Assembly: GCA_027943245.1 (NCBI GenBank)
Contig: JANDJZ010000021.1
Span: 124,001 to 188,000, forward strand
DNA: 64,000 bases
Direction: 5' to 3'
DNA from: Acanthamoeba sp. SK_2022b
Lineage: Eukaryota > Discosea > Longamoebia > Acanthamoebidae
Below, in pieces: positions 10,205-22,561 of the stretch. The position numbers and the translations under genes were made by a program. Numbering within the stretch: position 1 is the stretch's first letter; each line of letters begins with the position of its first letter. A model generated the notes under the pieces. It worked only from the letters and a program-made list of their open reading frames with translations. It had not been told where the DNA came from and ran no database searches.

Positions 10205-12092
10205 ATGAACCAACGAGCAGCGCACGAAGGACGGAGGGACAAGGATAGCGGACAGCTGAAGAAGAAGGCTCGTCTGCGCACGTCACAGGAGGTGTACAAC
10301 CGTATCATGTGGGATACGGCCCGGTACGATCCGTCGACCTTCGTCATCGGCTACCTGGACCGATTCGACGGCATAATGGAGATCGCCCTCGATGAGTTCG
10401 TGCCCATCGACAAGGGCGGTGATATTGCCTATCATCGCGTCTACTACTTCCGCCAGGGCGACGTCGTCGTCTGGGACCGCAACAACCGCATTGACAATGT
10501 CTTTGGCTCGGGCGACACTGCCGCCGCCGCAGCTGCTGCCGCCACCACTACCACAACCACCACTGCCTCAGACGACGGCAGCGCCTCCTCCGCAAGCGAA
10601 GAGGAAGCAGTAGAGGAGCAACCGACCGCCACCACCCAGCAGTCGACCACCGAACCCGCTGCGACAACAGAGTCCATGCCCAAGATGCGTTCGTGTGGCA
10701 TCCTCTTGTTCGCCGACGTGCCAGCCGGCTCGGGCTCGCGACACTTTCTGCTGATGAAGCACGGCCGACGATACGATCTCCCCAAGGGCCACATCGAAGC
10801 GTACGTGCCTGCCTGCTTGTTGTTGTTCTTGTGTTGTCTCCTTTCTGCGGTGTCGATGGTGAAGCGTGGTGACTACGCTCGATCTTAGCGGCAGCTGCTC
10901 ACATGCTGCTGCTCTCGTGAACAGAGGCGAGACAGACATCGAGTGCGCGCTGCGGGAGGTCAGAGAGGAGACCGGCATCAAGAGCGAGGCGTTCAAGGTC
11001 GACCCTCGCTTCTCCTACTCGGAGACCTACTTCCCCGTGTACAAGCGATTGGGCGGCAAGACCGTGGAGAAGACCCTCCGCATCTTCATCGCACACATCA
11101 ACGACACCGCCGTGCGAGACCCCGCCACTGGTACCCACCGCCAACCTCCCCGCCTTTGGCTGGCTTTCGCCTTAGCAGGTCTGGCGCCTCACCCTCACAC
11201 GGCGTGTCGCGTTAATCCAGGATTCCCCGTGTTGCGTCGCACGGAGCACGGAGCGCACGAATGGATCAAGTGGAACCCACCCCACCACGTCCAGAAGAAC
11301 ACGATCGACCCGCTGCTCAAGGCCGCCAACGAGCACTTCAAGAAGGTCAAGGAGGAGGAGCGCGAGAAGGCCGCGCGGCGGGAGGAGGAGGGCGTAGAGG
11401 AGGACGGGGAAGGGGAGGAAGAGGAGTGTGACGACGATGACGGTGAGGCGGGCGACGTCGAGCTGCGAGTCGGCGAAGTCGCCGAGGCCGGCACGGTCGA
11501 GCGAACGGAGGAGAAGGAGCGGCTGGAGAAGGAGCGGGCGGAGAAGGCCGAGAGGGAGCGCGTGGAGCGCGAGCAGAAGGTGCGGCGACGGACCGACTAC
11601 AACTCGCGCAAGACGCGACGGCAGCGCAACGCGATGGTGTCGGGCGGCGGCTACGCCCTGCTCGACAAGGTGCGCGACGAGACGGGTCGCGGCCAGGTGG
11701 GCATCTACGAGGACGACATCACCTTTGACGAGAGCGCCCTCAACGCCCAGGCCAAGCTCATCCTCAAGCGCAACGACAGGGCCAACAGGCGACTGGACGA
11801 GGCCGTGCACAACTACACCGGCGACGACGATAGCGACGACGACGAGATCAGCGACGACGAGGTGGCCCAGTACGTGGTCTCGCGATCGCCCAAGGGCAAG
11901 CTGGGCGAGTTCCTCGACCTGGCGCCCTCCGCTGGCAACGACGTCGAGGCTGCGCTCGCCCTCTCCGCCGCGGCTACGACTACCACGGTGCCGCGTGGCG
12001 AGGAGGAGCAGGAGTGGTCCTGCGGGGCCTGCACCTTCGTCAACAAGGCCACCTTCCTGTGCTGCGAAGTCTGTGCCGCGCAGCGAAGCTGA
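10205..12092 (+). CDS. MJ1316 domain - Nudix hydrolase - RanBP2 zinc finger fusion protein
   Basis: Three exons in phase (10205-10800, 10925-11130, 11221-12092) encode 557 residues. Residues about 20-100 form an MJ1316 (DUF504) domain: RLRTSQEVYNRIMWD, FVIGYLDRFDGIMEIALDEF, YHRVYYF, VVWDRNNRIDNVFGSG. This family is proposed to recognise RNA ends with cyclic phosphates. After an Ala/Thr/Ser-rich linker, a Nudix domain carries a perfect box across the first intron, GHIEAGETDIECALREVREE followed by TGI, matching Gx5Ex7REUxEExGU. A long charged Lys/Glu/Arg region follows, then acidic DDDSDDDEISDDE. The C-terminus is a RanBP2-type zinc finger, WSCGACTFVNKATFLCCEVC, that in other proteins binds RNA or ubiquitin. 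A role in RNA end processing is inferred from the domain combination. Confidence 0.88.
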
Positions 12093-12247
12093 AGGCCTTC
12101 CGCGCAGATCGCTGCATGTGTGTAGAAGCTGCTCAATAGACATGTCGCCACCTTCGCCACCCGATCGCTGTTTTCTTTTTCGTTTTCTTTTTTTCTGTTG
12201 ATACGACCGTTGGGCTGCCGCAGCTCGGCAAGCAGCAGACACGCAGG

Positions 12248-13987
12248 ATGGACCCCGCTTGGAGTGGGCGCAGCGGCGCGCTGGAAGAAGAGCAGGCACT
12301 GGGCGATTGGACAGAGGATGAGAAGCTTCGATTAATCTGCGAGATGCTGTCGAGCATGAGCGAGCAGCAACAGCAGGAAGCTGCAGAAATCACTCAGCTC
12401 GGTGATGTTGTGGCCAAGATGGAGCGACTTGTTCCATCAAGCACAAAAAGCGTGCTGGACAATCACGATCATACAGGTATTGATTTGGCTTCGTATTTTT
12501 GTTTTAGTATACTATCCTATTTATTAATACAACCAGATCGAAAAACAAATAATAAACAAGCAAATAAATAAATAAATAATTCGTAAATTGACCCTTCTTG
12601 TGTACAGACAGCCGAGACGCCCTGGCAGAAAAGGAGGGCTCTGCTCCTGTCGTGGACGGGCCGGCGACAGCTCCATCGCAGCCGCCCAAGAAGTTCGGCT
12701 TCGACGCAGCCTTCGCTCAGAGCAGGAAGAAGCGCGAGCGACGACAGCGCCTGCGGGCGAACCGCCACGCCCTGCGCGCTGCCGGCGGCGAGGACGACGT
12801 GGACAGCGACGACGTGGCCGGCGGCGAGAACGCGGCCCTGCGCGAGGCCGGGAAGGAGGTGCAGCCTGACCCGGCTAGCGCGAAGCGAGGCGACGAGGAC
12901 GGCGCGAGCGCTGTCGTCGCGGAGAGAAGCGTGACCCCGCCGTTGCCGTTGCCGTCGAGCCCGACCCGCAGCCACGGCGACCCCGCCAGCGCAGCGGATC
13001 GCAACGAGACGACGCCCGTGGCGCGAAGCGAACACGCGGTCCGCGACCAGCAGCACCAGCATCTGATCACCCGGCTCGAGGCCCAGCTCACCTGGGGCAA
13101 GGAGCGCGGCGTCATCGGCGCCCCGAGCGGGGTGGTCGGCGACGTGTCGCCCACCGCCGTCACCTCTCCCTCGTCCTCCCCGGCCTCGCATTCGGCGGCC
13201 AACACCGCCACGTGGCCGGAGCCCGCCGCCGCGAGTGGGCCCAGCCAAGCGGCGGCCGGTGCTCCCGCGGTCAGCGCGGTGGACGCCGAGCGATTGCTGG
13301 GCATCGAGAGCGCCATCAGGGAGTTGAACGCGCGACTGGTCGCCCAAGTCGAACGGGAGGTGCAGGCATCGCCATCGTCGCCACTACCGCCATCGCCATC
13401 GCCATCGAACGAAGAGATAGAGCGCAAGCTGGCCAAGGTTTGCACGCTCTCACCGAGTCGCGCACGCTTGGCGTTATAGGGCAGCTCCTTACCAAATGGC
13501 GTGGCCAGGTGGAGGCGCAGTCCGATGCTGTGCTCGAGCTGCTGCGTAGACAGGCCGATGCCGCCAATGCAGAGGCGGTGGAGGCCGCTCGTCCGATGAA
13601 AGGCCGCGCGCTGGAACAGGAAGATCGAGCCAGCTTTCGAACAGCAGAGGCTGCAGCGGAGGCGAAGAAGAAGCAGAAGGATCGGGCCAAGAAGCAGGAC
13701 GCCTATCTGGAAGAGCTCCACGAACTGCGAAGGGACGTCCTGGCCATCAAGGTACAATACCGCCGCCATCGCCTGCCTTTGCTGTGCCGTGCTTCACGCC
13801 TATGTTGCTGAGCGAGTCCCTCCGACTCCCGCAGGAGAGGCTGCGATCAAGACTGGCCCAGCGCTACTACGCGCACGACTCTCGTGACGCGCCGGCCGTT
13901 GGCGGCCATGCTCATTTCTACGTCATGGCCGCCGTGCTCGCCGTCCTGCTCGTCCTCTGTCGTGTGGTGTTGTGGGGTGCCCACTGA
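12248..13987 (+). CDS. Coiled-coil, tail-anchored membrane protein
   Basis: Four exons fit in phase (12248-12476, 12608-13437, 13485-13751, 13835-13987), giving 492 residues. The N-terminus is acidic and helical (WTEDEKLRLICEMLSSMSE). The middle is low in complexity and Ala/Pro/Ser-rich with a basic patch (SRKKRERRQRLRANRH). Residues about 355-440 form a coiled coil (WRGQVEAQSDAVLELLRRQ, AEAAAEAKKKQKDRAKKQDA, LEELHELRRDVLAIK). The last 23 residues before the stop are a single hydrophobic helix (FYVMAAVLAVLLVLCRVVLW) followed only by GAH, which is typical of a tail-anchored protein facing the cytosol. The family is not recognised. Tethering or trafficking roles would fit the architecture but are speculation. 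Confidence 0.72.
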
Positions 13988-14174
13988 ATGACGCGTGGAG
14001 CCGTTGTGTAGCACATCCACGCACACCTTCATCTTATCCGGGCTCTACCTTTCTCTGCCTGGGGCAGAGGACCGTCTCGGTGAAGAGCAGGCAAGAAAGA
14101 AAGAAGAAAAAGGGCAGACAAGCTGCGCAGTTGATTTTAAACAAAAACAAAAAAAAGACAGAAAGACAAGAGAG

Positions 14175-16324
14175 ATGCATAGAAAGGGAGGAAAGGGAAA
14201 GCCAGCCAGCAGCAGGTACCCGTGTTGTTGCGCATTGCCCAGATACACCCTTTCGCGATTGCAGTGGAAAAGATTTGGCACAATCTTCTAATCAAATCAA
14301 ATGAATTCAATTCTTCTGCAGCAAAGCGGCCACGCTGGTTGCCACGGAAGGCGAGTATCGTGGCTTCATGCGCGTGACTGCGGGCGATGACCTCGGGGTA
14401 CCTATATATCCCTCCCGCTGAGCGCCGTCTGCAGATCGCGCATTCTGCCCACCACACGATAAACTCTAACCGCTGCTCTTCTTGTCTGCCGCCACATCCT
14501 GTGTGCACACAGCAACTCGGAACCAGCGAGTTCCAGCTGGCGTTCAAGAAGCTCAGCAAGCGGGACTCAGTGACAAAGCTCAAGGGCCTCCAGGAGCTCA
14601 AGACCCTCTTCGAGGACATCGCGGGCAAGGGCGAGGACGTCGACGCCGTCATCCAGGCGTGGGTCTACTCCTTCCTCCGGCTGGCCTCGGACGACGATCC
14701 CAAAGTGCGCGTGGCCCTCTGCAACACCTTTGCCGGGCTCGTGCAGGCCGTCAAGAAGAAGCTCGCCGCTCAGCTCAAGCGCATCATGGTTCGTCCGGAG
14801 CCCGTCTTTACTCCACGTTGCTGCAACTTGGAGTGCATAGATGGGCTTACGATCTCTTTCTCCCTCCTAATTAGGGAACGTGGCTGTGTCTTCAGTTCGA
14901 TCAATCCAATGAGGTCGCCAATGCCGCCAAGAAGGCGTTCCAGGTCGGGTCCCTACCCTCATCGCGATCCTCTCTTGTGCGTGTGACCGCGAGCTCACGG
15001 CGCGCGGGTCGTTGGTTCTATCTCTGCGCGTTCGTCGTGCAGGTGGCCTTCCCCGCGAAGAAGCACAGCGAGGCCCTTCTCTTTTGCAAGGCAGAAGTTC
15101 TGGACCACTTCGAGGCCAACTTCGCGCATACGCCCCAAACGCTGGGTAAATATTTTTATTATTGTTATTAATACATAACAATCTTTATTATGTGTTATCT
15201 TTTATTTTTGTGCTGTGTGATCTCACGCGCGTGTTGCCTTCAACGTTGAATGAACAGCCAACGAGAACTCCAAAGAGAAGGCCGAAGACCGATACTCCAA
15301 CCTCATATTCTCCTCTATCCTTGCTTTCCGCTACTTCCAAGGTACCTTGCCCCACCCCAACCACCGAAGTCACGCGTCTGAGCGATCGACTTTCGACCGC
15401 ACGTTTCAATCGGTGTATCAGTGCTGATACACGACTCCCTCCTCCATACAGAGACGATCCCAGAGGCGGAGAACCACGCACTGGCCGAGAGTCGCTACAA
15501 CGAACTGCTGGGCAAGAAGTTTTGGAACTTTTTGAAGGACAAGAAGCACCTCCTCATTCGGCGAGCCGCCTACCAGCTGCTCGCCACGGTCAGCCACAAG
15601 GCGCGACGTACGGCTCTTACTCCTCTCCCCTCTTTCTCCCCATTTCCATGCGTCGACTGTTCTCGATCGAGGCCTGACCCTGTTCCCCCCCCCCCCAATG
15701 CACAGCCTACGTGGAGGCCAACATCGCGTGGCTCACCCCAATCGTGGTCGGCCTGCTCAACGATACGGAGAGCAGCAATCAGGCACACATGTGGGAGGCG
15801 CTGCTGACCTTTTTCAAATGTACGCTGCCCACGCGGTCGATGGACTCGTGTTCGCGCACTCACCATGTCTCTCCCCCCCTCGGCGACTCGTGTCACAGAC
15901 TACCCCGACGCCTGGAATCACATCAACGCGCGAAAGCAGGTGCTGGGCCCGCTCTGGGTCATCCTTCGAAATGGCACCAGCGGCTCGGCGGCCGTCACCT
16001 ACCCCTCCCTCCTGCCTCTGATCAGGTGCGCTCTCCTTGCTGGCATGCTGGTCTCGCTCTCTGTCGTCACGTCATCGGTTGTTGGGCGGGCCGTTTGGTC
16101 TCGACTTCGTGGCTGATATCTCCACCGCGGCCCTCAACGGCGCAGCTTGATTCCGAAGGAGGTGGTCGGCGAGGGAACGGGTTTCCACAAGGAGTTCTTC
16201 GCCAACCTGTGGAAGGGGCTCGCCAGCGAAAACTTCTCCGATTCCTCCGCCACGCGACTCATCGCGGCCTACATGGAGTGTCTGCTCTACTTTATCTCTC
16301 TCGACCTGTACGCGTCCCAACTTC

Positions 16325-16379
<55 letters not shown>

Positions 16380-16976
16380 CGTGCTCACGTTGTTGTTGTT
16401 GTTGACCAACGGGGGCATGTTGGTTCTGCAGCCGAAGCGAGGACAGGGACGAGAGCGAGACGGGCGTTGCGCAGTACCTGGTCGCCAATCAACTCTTTGA
16501 CGCCACACACTACTACCTCACCAACGATAAGGTAAATCGTGCCTGCCAATTTCCTTTCTTGGCGTTTGAAAGGCGCGTGGCTGTCTCTTGTGGAGCCGTC
16601 AGCTGACTGTAGAACGGCGGTGTGTGTGTGCGTGCGTAGCCCCCTTCCGCGCTTGTCAAGTCGATCAGCGGTCTCGTGGGCAAGCTTGTGGCGAAGAACG
16701 CCCAAGGTTCGTAGCACCGCGCTTGCTCGTCGTGGCCATGGCGTGAGGGTGTCGCTCACCCCGCATGTCGCGCACGATCAGACGTGGTGAAGACCTACTT
16801 TGCCAAGCTCGGTGATGATGCCAAGTCGGTGTTCAGCGAGAACAAGGACAACCTGGCGCTGGCTACCTACTGCAGCCGATTCTCCGAACTGGTGTCCTCG
16901 CTGGCCGCCCTCTTCACCTCTTCGGTAAGCACATGCTCTACCGATGCACACATCACACACATCACACATCACACAT

Positions 16977-17044
<68 letters not shown>

Positions 17045-20000
17045 TAACGCGCAGGCCACGCGACAGGACAACACGTCGGTGTCGGCGCTCGAGCAGGTGC
17101 TGCGAGAGGTGGTCGCGACGGCGCTCCCGCGAGCCAAGGAGGACGCAACCGAGACCGCCTGGGTGCGCATGCTGACCGAGCTCGCCGCCGCGTTTCCCGC
17201 TCTCGTGTTCGGCCCCGCTGGCCCCGAATCGGAGGCTTTCTTCGCCGACGCGCTCCTTCCCTGGGTCACCTCGTGGGTGTCGTCCGAGGCGCGCGATGCC
17301 GCGTTCACGCCCGTTCTCTTCGAGCTCGTCCACCACTACCTCGGATACGTCGCTGCCGCTGGCGACCGCGAGACCCAGCTGCGCGGACAGTGGGAGTCGC
17401 TCGTGCGCGAGGTGATCGCCACGGGCAAGCCCCATCTGCTCCTGCTCCTCCTGCAGAAGGTGTGCCGCGACGCGGACAACGAGCGGTGGGCCAGCGCGCA
17501 GCAGCTGGACGATCACGCCACGTGCCTCTTCAACGCCCTCCAGGCCGGCGCCGCGGTTGACAGCGAGCGGGCCCTCCTCCGCTTCCTCATCGCTGGAAAG
17601 GACAGCCAGGTACGCCACAGCTCTTTTTCTTGTCACGTGTATTTATATTTAAATATTTTTATTTTTGTTATCTTTTTTTCTATATAATTTTAAAAGAAAA
17701 AGAAAAAAAATGCAGAATGTATTCATTGACTCTTTGTGTATGCACGTGTAGGCATCGCCGCTTCTTTCGGGGTCTTGCCTGTCGCAGATCGTTGATTCGG
17801 TGTGTGCCAGCCTGAACGGCTTCCTCAGCGGCCACTCGCTTGCGGCCGGCGCCGCGCTGGAGGCGAGCGAGGCCGACGAGCAGCAGCTGGCGTCGCTCAG
17901 GGACACCCTGGCCCTCGTCCGCTCGCTGGCGTCCTCGCGTCTCCCCGCCGGCCTCCAGCCCGCGCGCGCGTCGCTGCTCGGCAATGCCGTCTTCCGGCTC
18001 CACCTGCTCGTCCACCTCTCGCAGCCCCAGCCCCCCGCCTATGCCGACATCAACGCGACCGCGCTGGCCTCCCTCTCCGCGTTCGCCGCGTCGCGACTTG
18101 GTGAGGAGGCCCCCGACACCGCCGCCGCGTTCCGCGCGGCCCTCGTTTCTTCGCTCCACGAGGCCGTCCTCCACGCACCGCCCACCTCGATCGCTGGTAC
18201 GACACACGCTGCCTCTGGCCGGCCTTGGCGCTCGCGTGATACTGACGTGCGCGAACGCAACCTGTCGCTATGCAGCCGCGAGCGATGTCGCTGTGCAGAT
18301 CCTCAAGTGGACCTCCCCGTCGAGCAGCGCCCCCGAGGTCAAGCCCGCGGCCGGGCTGGTCTTTGCCCGCGCCGAGTGGGCAAAGGCTCGCGACGCCGTG
18401 CCCTCGGCCATCGACGGCCGGGACACCTCGTCGCTCTTCCTCCGGCTCACCGGCGCCGTCACCGGCAAGGCCGAGCAGACCAACGACGACGCCGCCGCCG
18501 CGGCTGCCGAGTCCTACGCGCGCATGGCCCTCTTCGCCACGGAGCTCCTCCAGCGGGTGTCCGCCCCGGTGCTGCTGGCGCCGGGCGGTGACGATGCCGC
18601 CGCCGATCCGCACTGGCTCGTCTCGGCCCTCCTCCAGTCCTACTCGCTCTCTGGCGTTTCGCTCTTCTCCGTCGACGAGAGCGAAGAGCTCGGCCCGGTC
18701 ATCCCCGAGTACCTGCTCTCGGGCTCTGCCAGCTCGGCGGCCGAACACGACGACGACGAGGAGGAGAAGCTCAGGTAGGCCCACCTCTTGCGCCAGGCGA
18801 GATCATCGGAGAGAGGCCAAGCGTGTGTCTGTGTCTAACTGGCCCGCCGCTGTGTGCTGCAGCAATGACGCGTGGGGCCTGCTGGCGAGGCAGGCGCCTC
18901 GTGGCGTGGCCCTGTTGGCCAGGTTCATCGCCGACCGCGCCAGGTCGGAGGGCGCCGAGCCGAACGCGTTCGCGCGGGACCTGCTGCGCCACCTCGTGGA
19001 CGAGGCACAGCAGCGGGGCGGCCTCAGCGCCCTGTCCCTGGCCTTTGCGCTGCGCCTCCTCGCCTCGCGCGCTGGCCTCTCTCCCGACGCCCTCGCGAGC
19101 GTCATCGTGCCCGCGCTTCCTCTCTCCTTCGATTCCAGCGGTAAGTGACAAGCCTTTCTTTTCTATTTTCTATTTTCTATTTTCTATTTTCTATTTTGGC
19201 TTTTCTATTTTCTATTTCTATTTTCTATTTTCTATTTTCTATTTTCTATTTTCTATTTTCTATTCTCTTTTCTCTTATGATGGGCCACGCTGACGCGTTG
19301 GCTCTCGTAGACGAGTGTTTCTACGGACGGCTTGCCGCGGTGGAGGCCAGCGTTCCCGTCATCGCCGGCGCGACGTCAGACGAGCTGATCCAGGCGCGCG
19401 AGGTCGCCGCGGCCACCCTTGCCTCGCTCAAGGAGGCCCACACCGCCAGCGAGGAGGACGCGCGCCGCGTTCTCTTCTCCGTGGCCGCTCTTGCCGCCTT
19501 CCATTGGCCCCAAGCGGCTCCGCAGTCCGCCGAGGTACCTGCTCCCCACCACCCACAGCCACCAGTCTCCGCCACGCAGGCCACGCATTGTGTTGGTAAC
19601 CGCCGTCGGGTCGTGCGTCGTGCAGCTGGCCGCACACTTGTCCACGCTGGCCGGGATCTTCCCCAAGGGTCGCTGGCCCAACGCTGCCGCCCTCCCCGCC
19701 GCGCTGTCGCGCGGCCTGCGCACGGCCGCCCTTCGCCTGTCGTTCGCCGCCGTGGCCAAGAGCGGAGCCGCCCTCGACCGAGCGTCGTGGGACTTCGTGC
19801 TCAACCTCGTGAAAAGGTGCGCACGCGCTTGCTCACTCCGCGCTCTCCCTGCTTCCGTGAGCGGCGGCGACAGCTGACACGGGGCTTGCTGTGGCCTGCG
19901 ATGGCGATCGCCAGCGGGTTGGTGGACACCAAGGCCAAGGCCAAGGGGTCGTCGATACCCGACGTGGCCGACGCCACCGAGGCGCTGCGCCTGCTGTGGG

Positions 20001-20863
20001 CGGTGATGCGCGCGTTCCAGGCCCTGTCGGCCGACGAGCGGAGCCTACCCGTCCCCGAGGAGAAGTACCACAGCTTCCTGTCGAAGCTGCTCCCGCAGGT
20101 CTTTGAGGTCTTCCTGGCCGGTAAGCCTCATCGACGCACACAACAACAACGACAGCCCCCCCCCCGCACACACACACACACACACGACTCACGATACGCA
20201 TGCAGTGGGCCAGAGGCTTTCGAAGATGATGGAACGTGACAACCCGCTCTCCGTGCTGCTGGAGAAGGTGGTGCGCAGCATGCCCTCCTCGCTGCTGTGC
20301 AAGCACATCAGCGGGCGCGAGAGCGACGACTCGGTCCACGCGCTCCTGTCCTGTCCCGACTGGCGCCTCCAGAAGACCGCCTACCGCCTCCTCCTCCACA
20401 AGCTCATGGCCGTCGCCGCCGTGCCCGATGACGGTAACCACCACCACCACCACTCCCCTCCCCCCCGCCCTGTGAGAGCAGGGAGCTGACAGCGGGGGGG
20501 GGGGCTGGAAACCAGACGAAGGCAAGGACAAGGAGGCGGAGTCGGCCGAGGAGGAGAGGGAGGTGAAGGCGCCGCTGCCGCCGGCCCTGCAGGAGCAGAT
20601 CGAGCGGCCCTCGGAGGACTTCCACGGCCTGCTGGGCTACCTGCTGGGCTGGTCGCTCGTGCTCGACCACTGCGCCCTGCGCTCGCCCGAGTTCCGCGCG
20701 AGGCTGGGCAGCTACCTGCGGCGCTCGTCCTTCTCGCTGCAGATGTTCATGCGCGTCCTCTGCCAGCACCTCGACCTCCAGCACCCCCACACGCCCTCCT
20801 CTCTCCCGCTCCCCCAGTCCTTCAAGATCGCCGGTAGGTCGCGTGTGCTCGTGTGTGTGTGTT

Positions 20864-20918
<55 letters not shown>

Positions 20919-21695
20919 ACGGAGCTGAGTTTGGCGGGCGATTGCAGACATGGTGTCGACGAGCGATGAGTGGATCGGCGCCTACGCCGCCCACCTCTAC
21001 CTGCGCCTGCTGCAGGCCTTCCCCGCTCTCGTCCGCCTGTGGTGGACCGACGACTGCGACCGGCAAACGGCCGCCCTCATGGAGAAGTGCGTCGCCGCTC
21101 CTCCGCTGGCCCGCCCGTACAGCTCTGCTGACCTCTCCCTTTCTCTCTCTCTCTCTCTCGCTCCCTGTGTGTGTGTTGTGTGTTGTGTGTTGTGTGGCCA
21201 CGATCGCGATAGGTACACGATGACGCAGATGAGCCCGATCCTGATCGAGAACGAGTTGGCCGCGATCGCCAACTACAAGTCCGAGGCGGGCAACTTCCAG
21301 GTGAAGGCCAGCAAGGTGACGCGGGAGGTCACCGCCACCTACGAGAAGGACGAGATGTCCCTTGCCGGTAACCTCATCCTCGACCCCCGCCACACGATAC
21401 AACGTCGTTGGGAGCTCACGATCTCTCTCTCTCTCTCTCTCTCCTCTTCTTGTGTGTGTTGCGATAGTCGTAATGCGCCTGGCGCCGTCTTACCCGCTGC
21501 GGTCGGTGGAGCTCGAGTCCAAGAGCAGACTCGGCGTGAGCGAGGCGCAGTGGCGCAAGTGGATGCTCTCGATGACCACCCTGTTCCTTACTCACGTACA
21601 ACGACCTACCTCTCCGCCCCGGCCATCCGTGGCCATGCCGCAGCCAACCGTTTCCTCGACTGTGGAGAGGAGTGGAGTGAAGGCTCACATCGTGG

Positions 21696-21756
<61 letters not shown>

Positions 21757-22084
21757 GACGGCACCATTCTGGATGGCGTGCTGCTGTGGAAGCAGAACCT
21801 CGACAGGCACTTTGAGGGCGTCGAGTGCTGCCCCATCTGCTACTCGCTCTTCCACATCTCGGATCACTCCCTGCCGCGACTCGCCTGCAAGACCTGCCAC
21901 AACAAGTTCCATTCTGCTTGCATGGTGCGTGGTGGCCCTGTGCCCCTCTCCACGATGAAGCTTTGTCTTGTTCGCGTTGCTGCAACCATTCAGCTCACAC
22001 TCGCTTCGCTGCACTACACAGTACAAATGGATCAGGGTCTCGCACAACACCGACTGCCCTCTGTGCAAGACGCCCTTCAACTGA
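14175..22084 (+). CDS. LTN1: Listerin, E3 ubiquitin ligase of ribosome quality control
   Basis: Listerin ubiquitinates nascent chains stuck on 60S subunits. About 27 exons can be followed in phase and encode roughly 1,700 residues, the usual family size. The start [14 protein letters not shown] (exon 14175-14215) joins [17 protein letters not shown] and then [19 protein letters not shown], the conserved listerin N-terminus. HEAT-like helical repeats fill the middle ([35 protein letters not shown]). The C-terminus has the conserved pre-RING region ([53 protein letters not shown]) and a RING domain: [51 protein letters not shown]. The stop is at 22082. Introns carry several GT/CA microsatellites and a TTTTCTA repeat. 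A TATATA motif at 14402 lies inside an intron. Confidence 0.93.
16328..16378. repeat. (GT)n microsatellite in a listerin intron
   Basis: About 25 GT units in the intron between the exons ending at 16307 and starting at 16432. Confidence 0.95.
16978..17041. repeat. (CA)n microsatellite in a listerin intron
   Basis: CACA run of about 60 bases preceded by imperfect CATCACACAT units, ending 14 bases before the exon at 17055. Confidence 0.95.
19157..19268. repeat. TTTTCTA heptanucleotide repeat in a listerin intron
   Basis: Around 14 near-perfect copies of TTTTCTA make up most of this pyrimidine-rich intron, with one TTTTGGC interruption near 19195. Confidence 0.9.
20854..20918. repeat. (GT)n microsatellite in a listerin intron
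   Basis: GT run with a single TTC interruption, between the exon ending with FKIA (about 20833) and the exon starting near 20948. Confidence 0.92.
21701..21754. repeat. (GT)n microsatellite in a listerin intron
   Basis: Pure GT run that ends in the acceptor AG of the exon encoding [11 protein letters not shown]. Confidence 0.95.
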
Positions 22085-22561
22085 GAGACCACCGCGTGGT
22101 TGGTGTAATTCCCTTGTTCATCTTCGATGTCGTAGAAGAAGAGAAGAAGCAAAGCAAGACATGAACACGACAGCGTAGCGCCCGAAACAAGAGAAGAGCT
22201 GAAGGGGGAAATTTTCTCTTTGATTTTCCTTTTCGCGTGAGCGTCTACCGGTGCGGACATTCCACGCAACTATCCGACAGGTGGGCGCTTGAAGTCACGC
22301 TGGGGCGGTTCTATTGACTGTGTGGTGTGTGGCGTGCTTGCGGCAAGAGAAGAGAGAGAAGACTGCGGGCCTCGAACGCCGGCACACATAGATCTCGCTT
22401 CTTTCCTCACCGACAACCGCAGCACAGGTAAAGGTCGCATTTTGGTTCTTAATCCATCATCTCGCCGTTGTCATCTTGCCTGGCCCTCAAGTGGCAACCA
22501 AATTCTCACCTCTGCGTGCGCAGGTGATCTGCCAGAGGGCGGGAGGTACTCGCAACCCACA
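22085..22561. other. Intergenic region between listerin and the FHA-AAA gene
   Basis: About 480 bases between two plus-strand genes, containing the listerin 3' end and the promoter and leader of the next gene. No further gene is seen. Confidence 0.5.

Noticed and set aside
11172..12299. Minus-strand open frame of 375 codons
   Set aside because: Antisense to the Nudix/zinc-finger exon; Leu-rich nonsense composition.
14400..14410. CTATATATCC as a TATA box for listerin
   Set aside because: Two upstream exons (14175-14215 and 14322-14397) encode the conserved listerin N-terminus in phase, so this motif lies within an intron.
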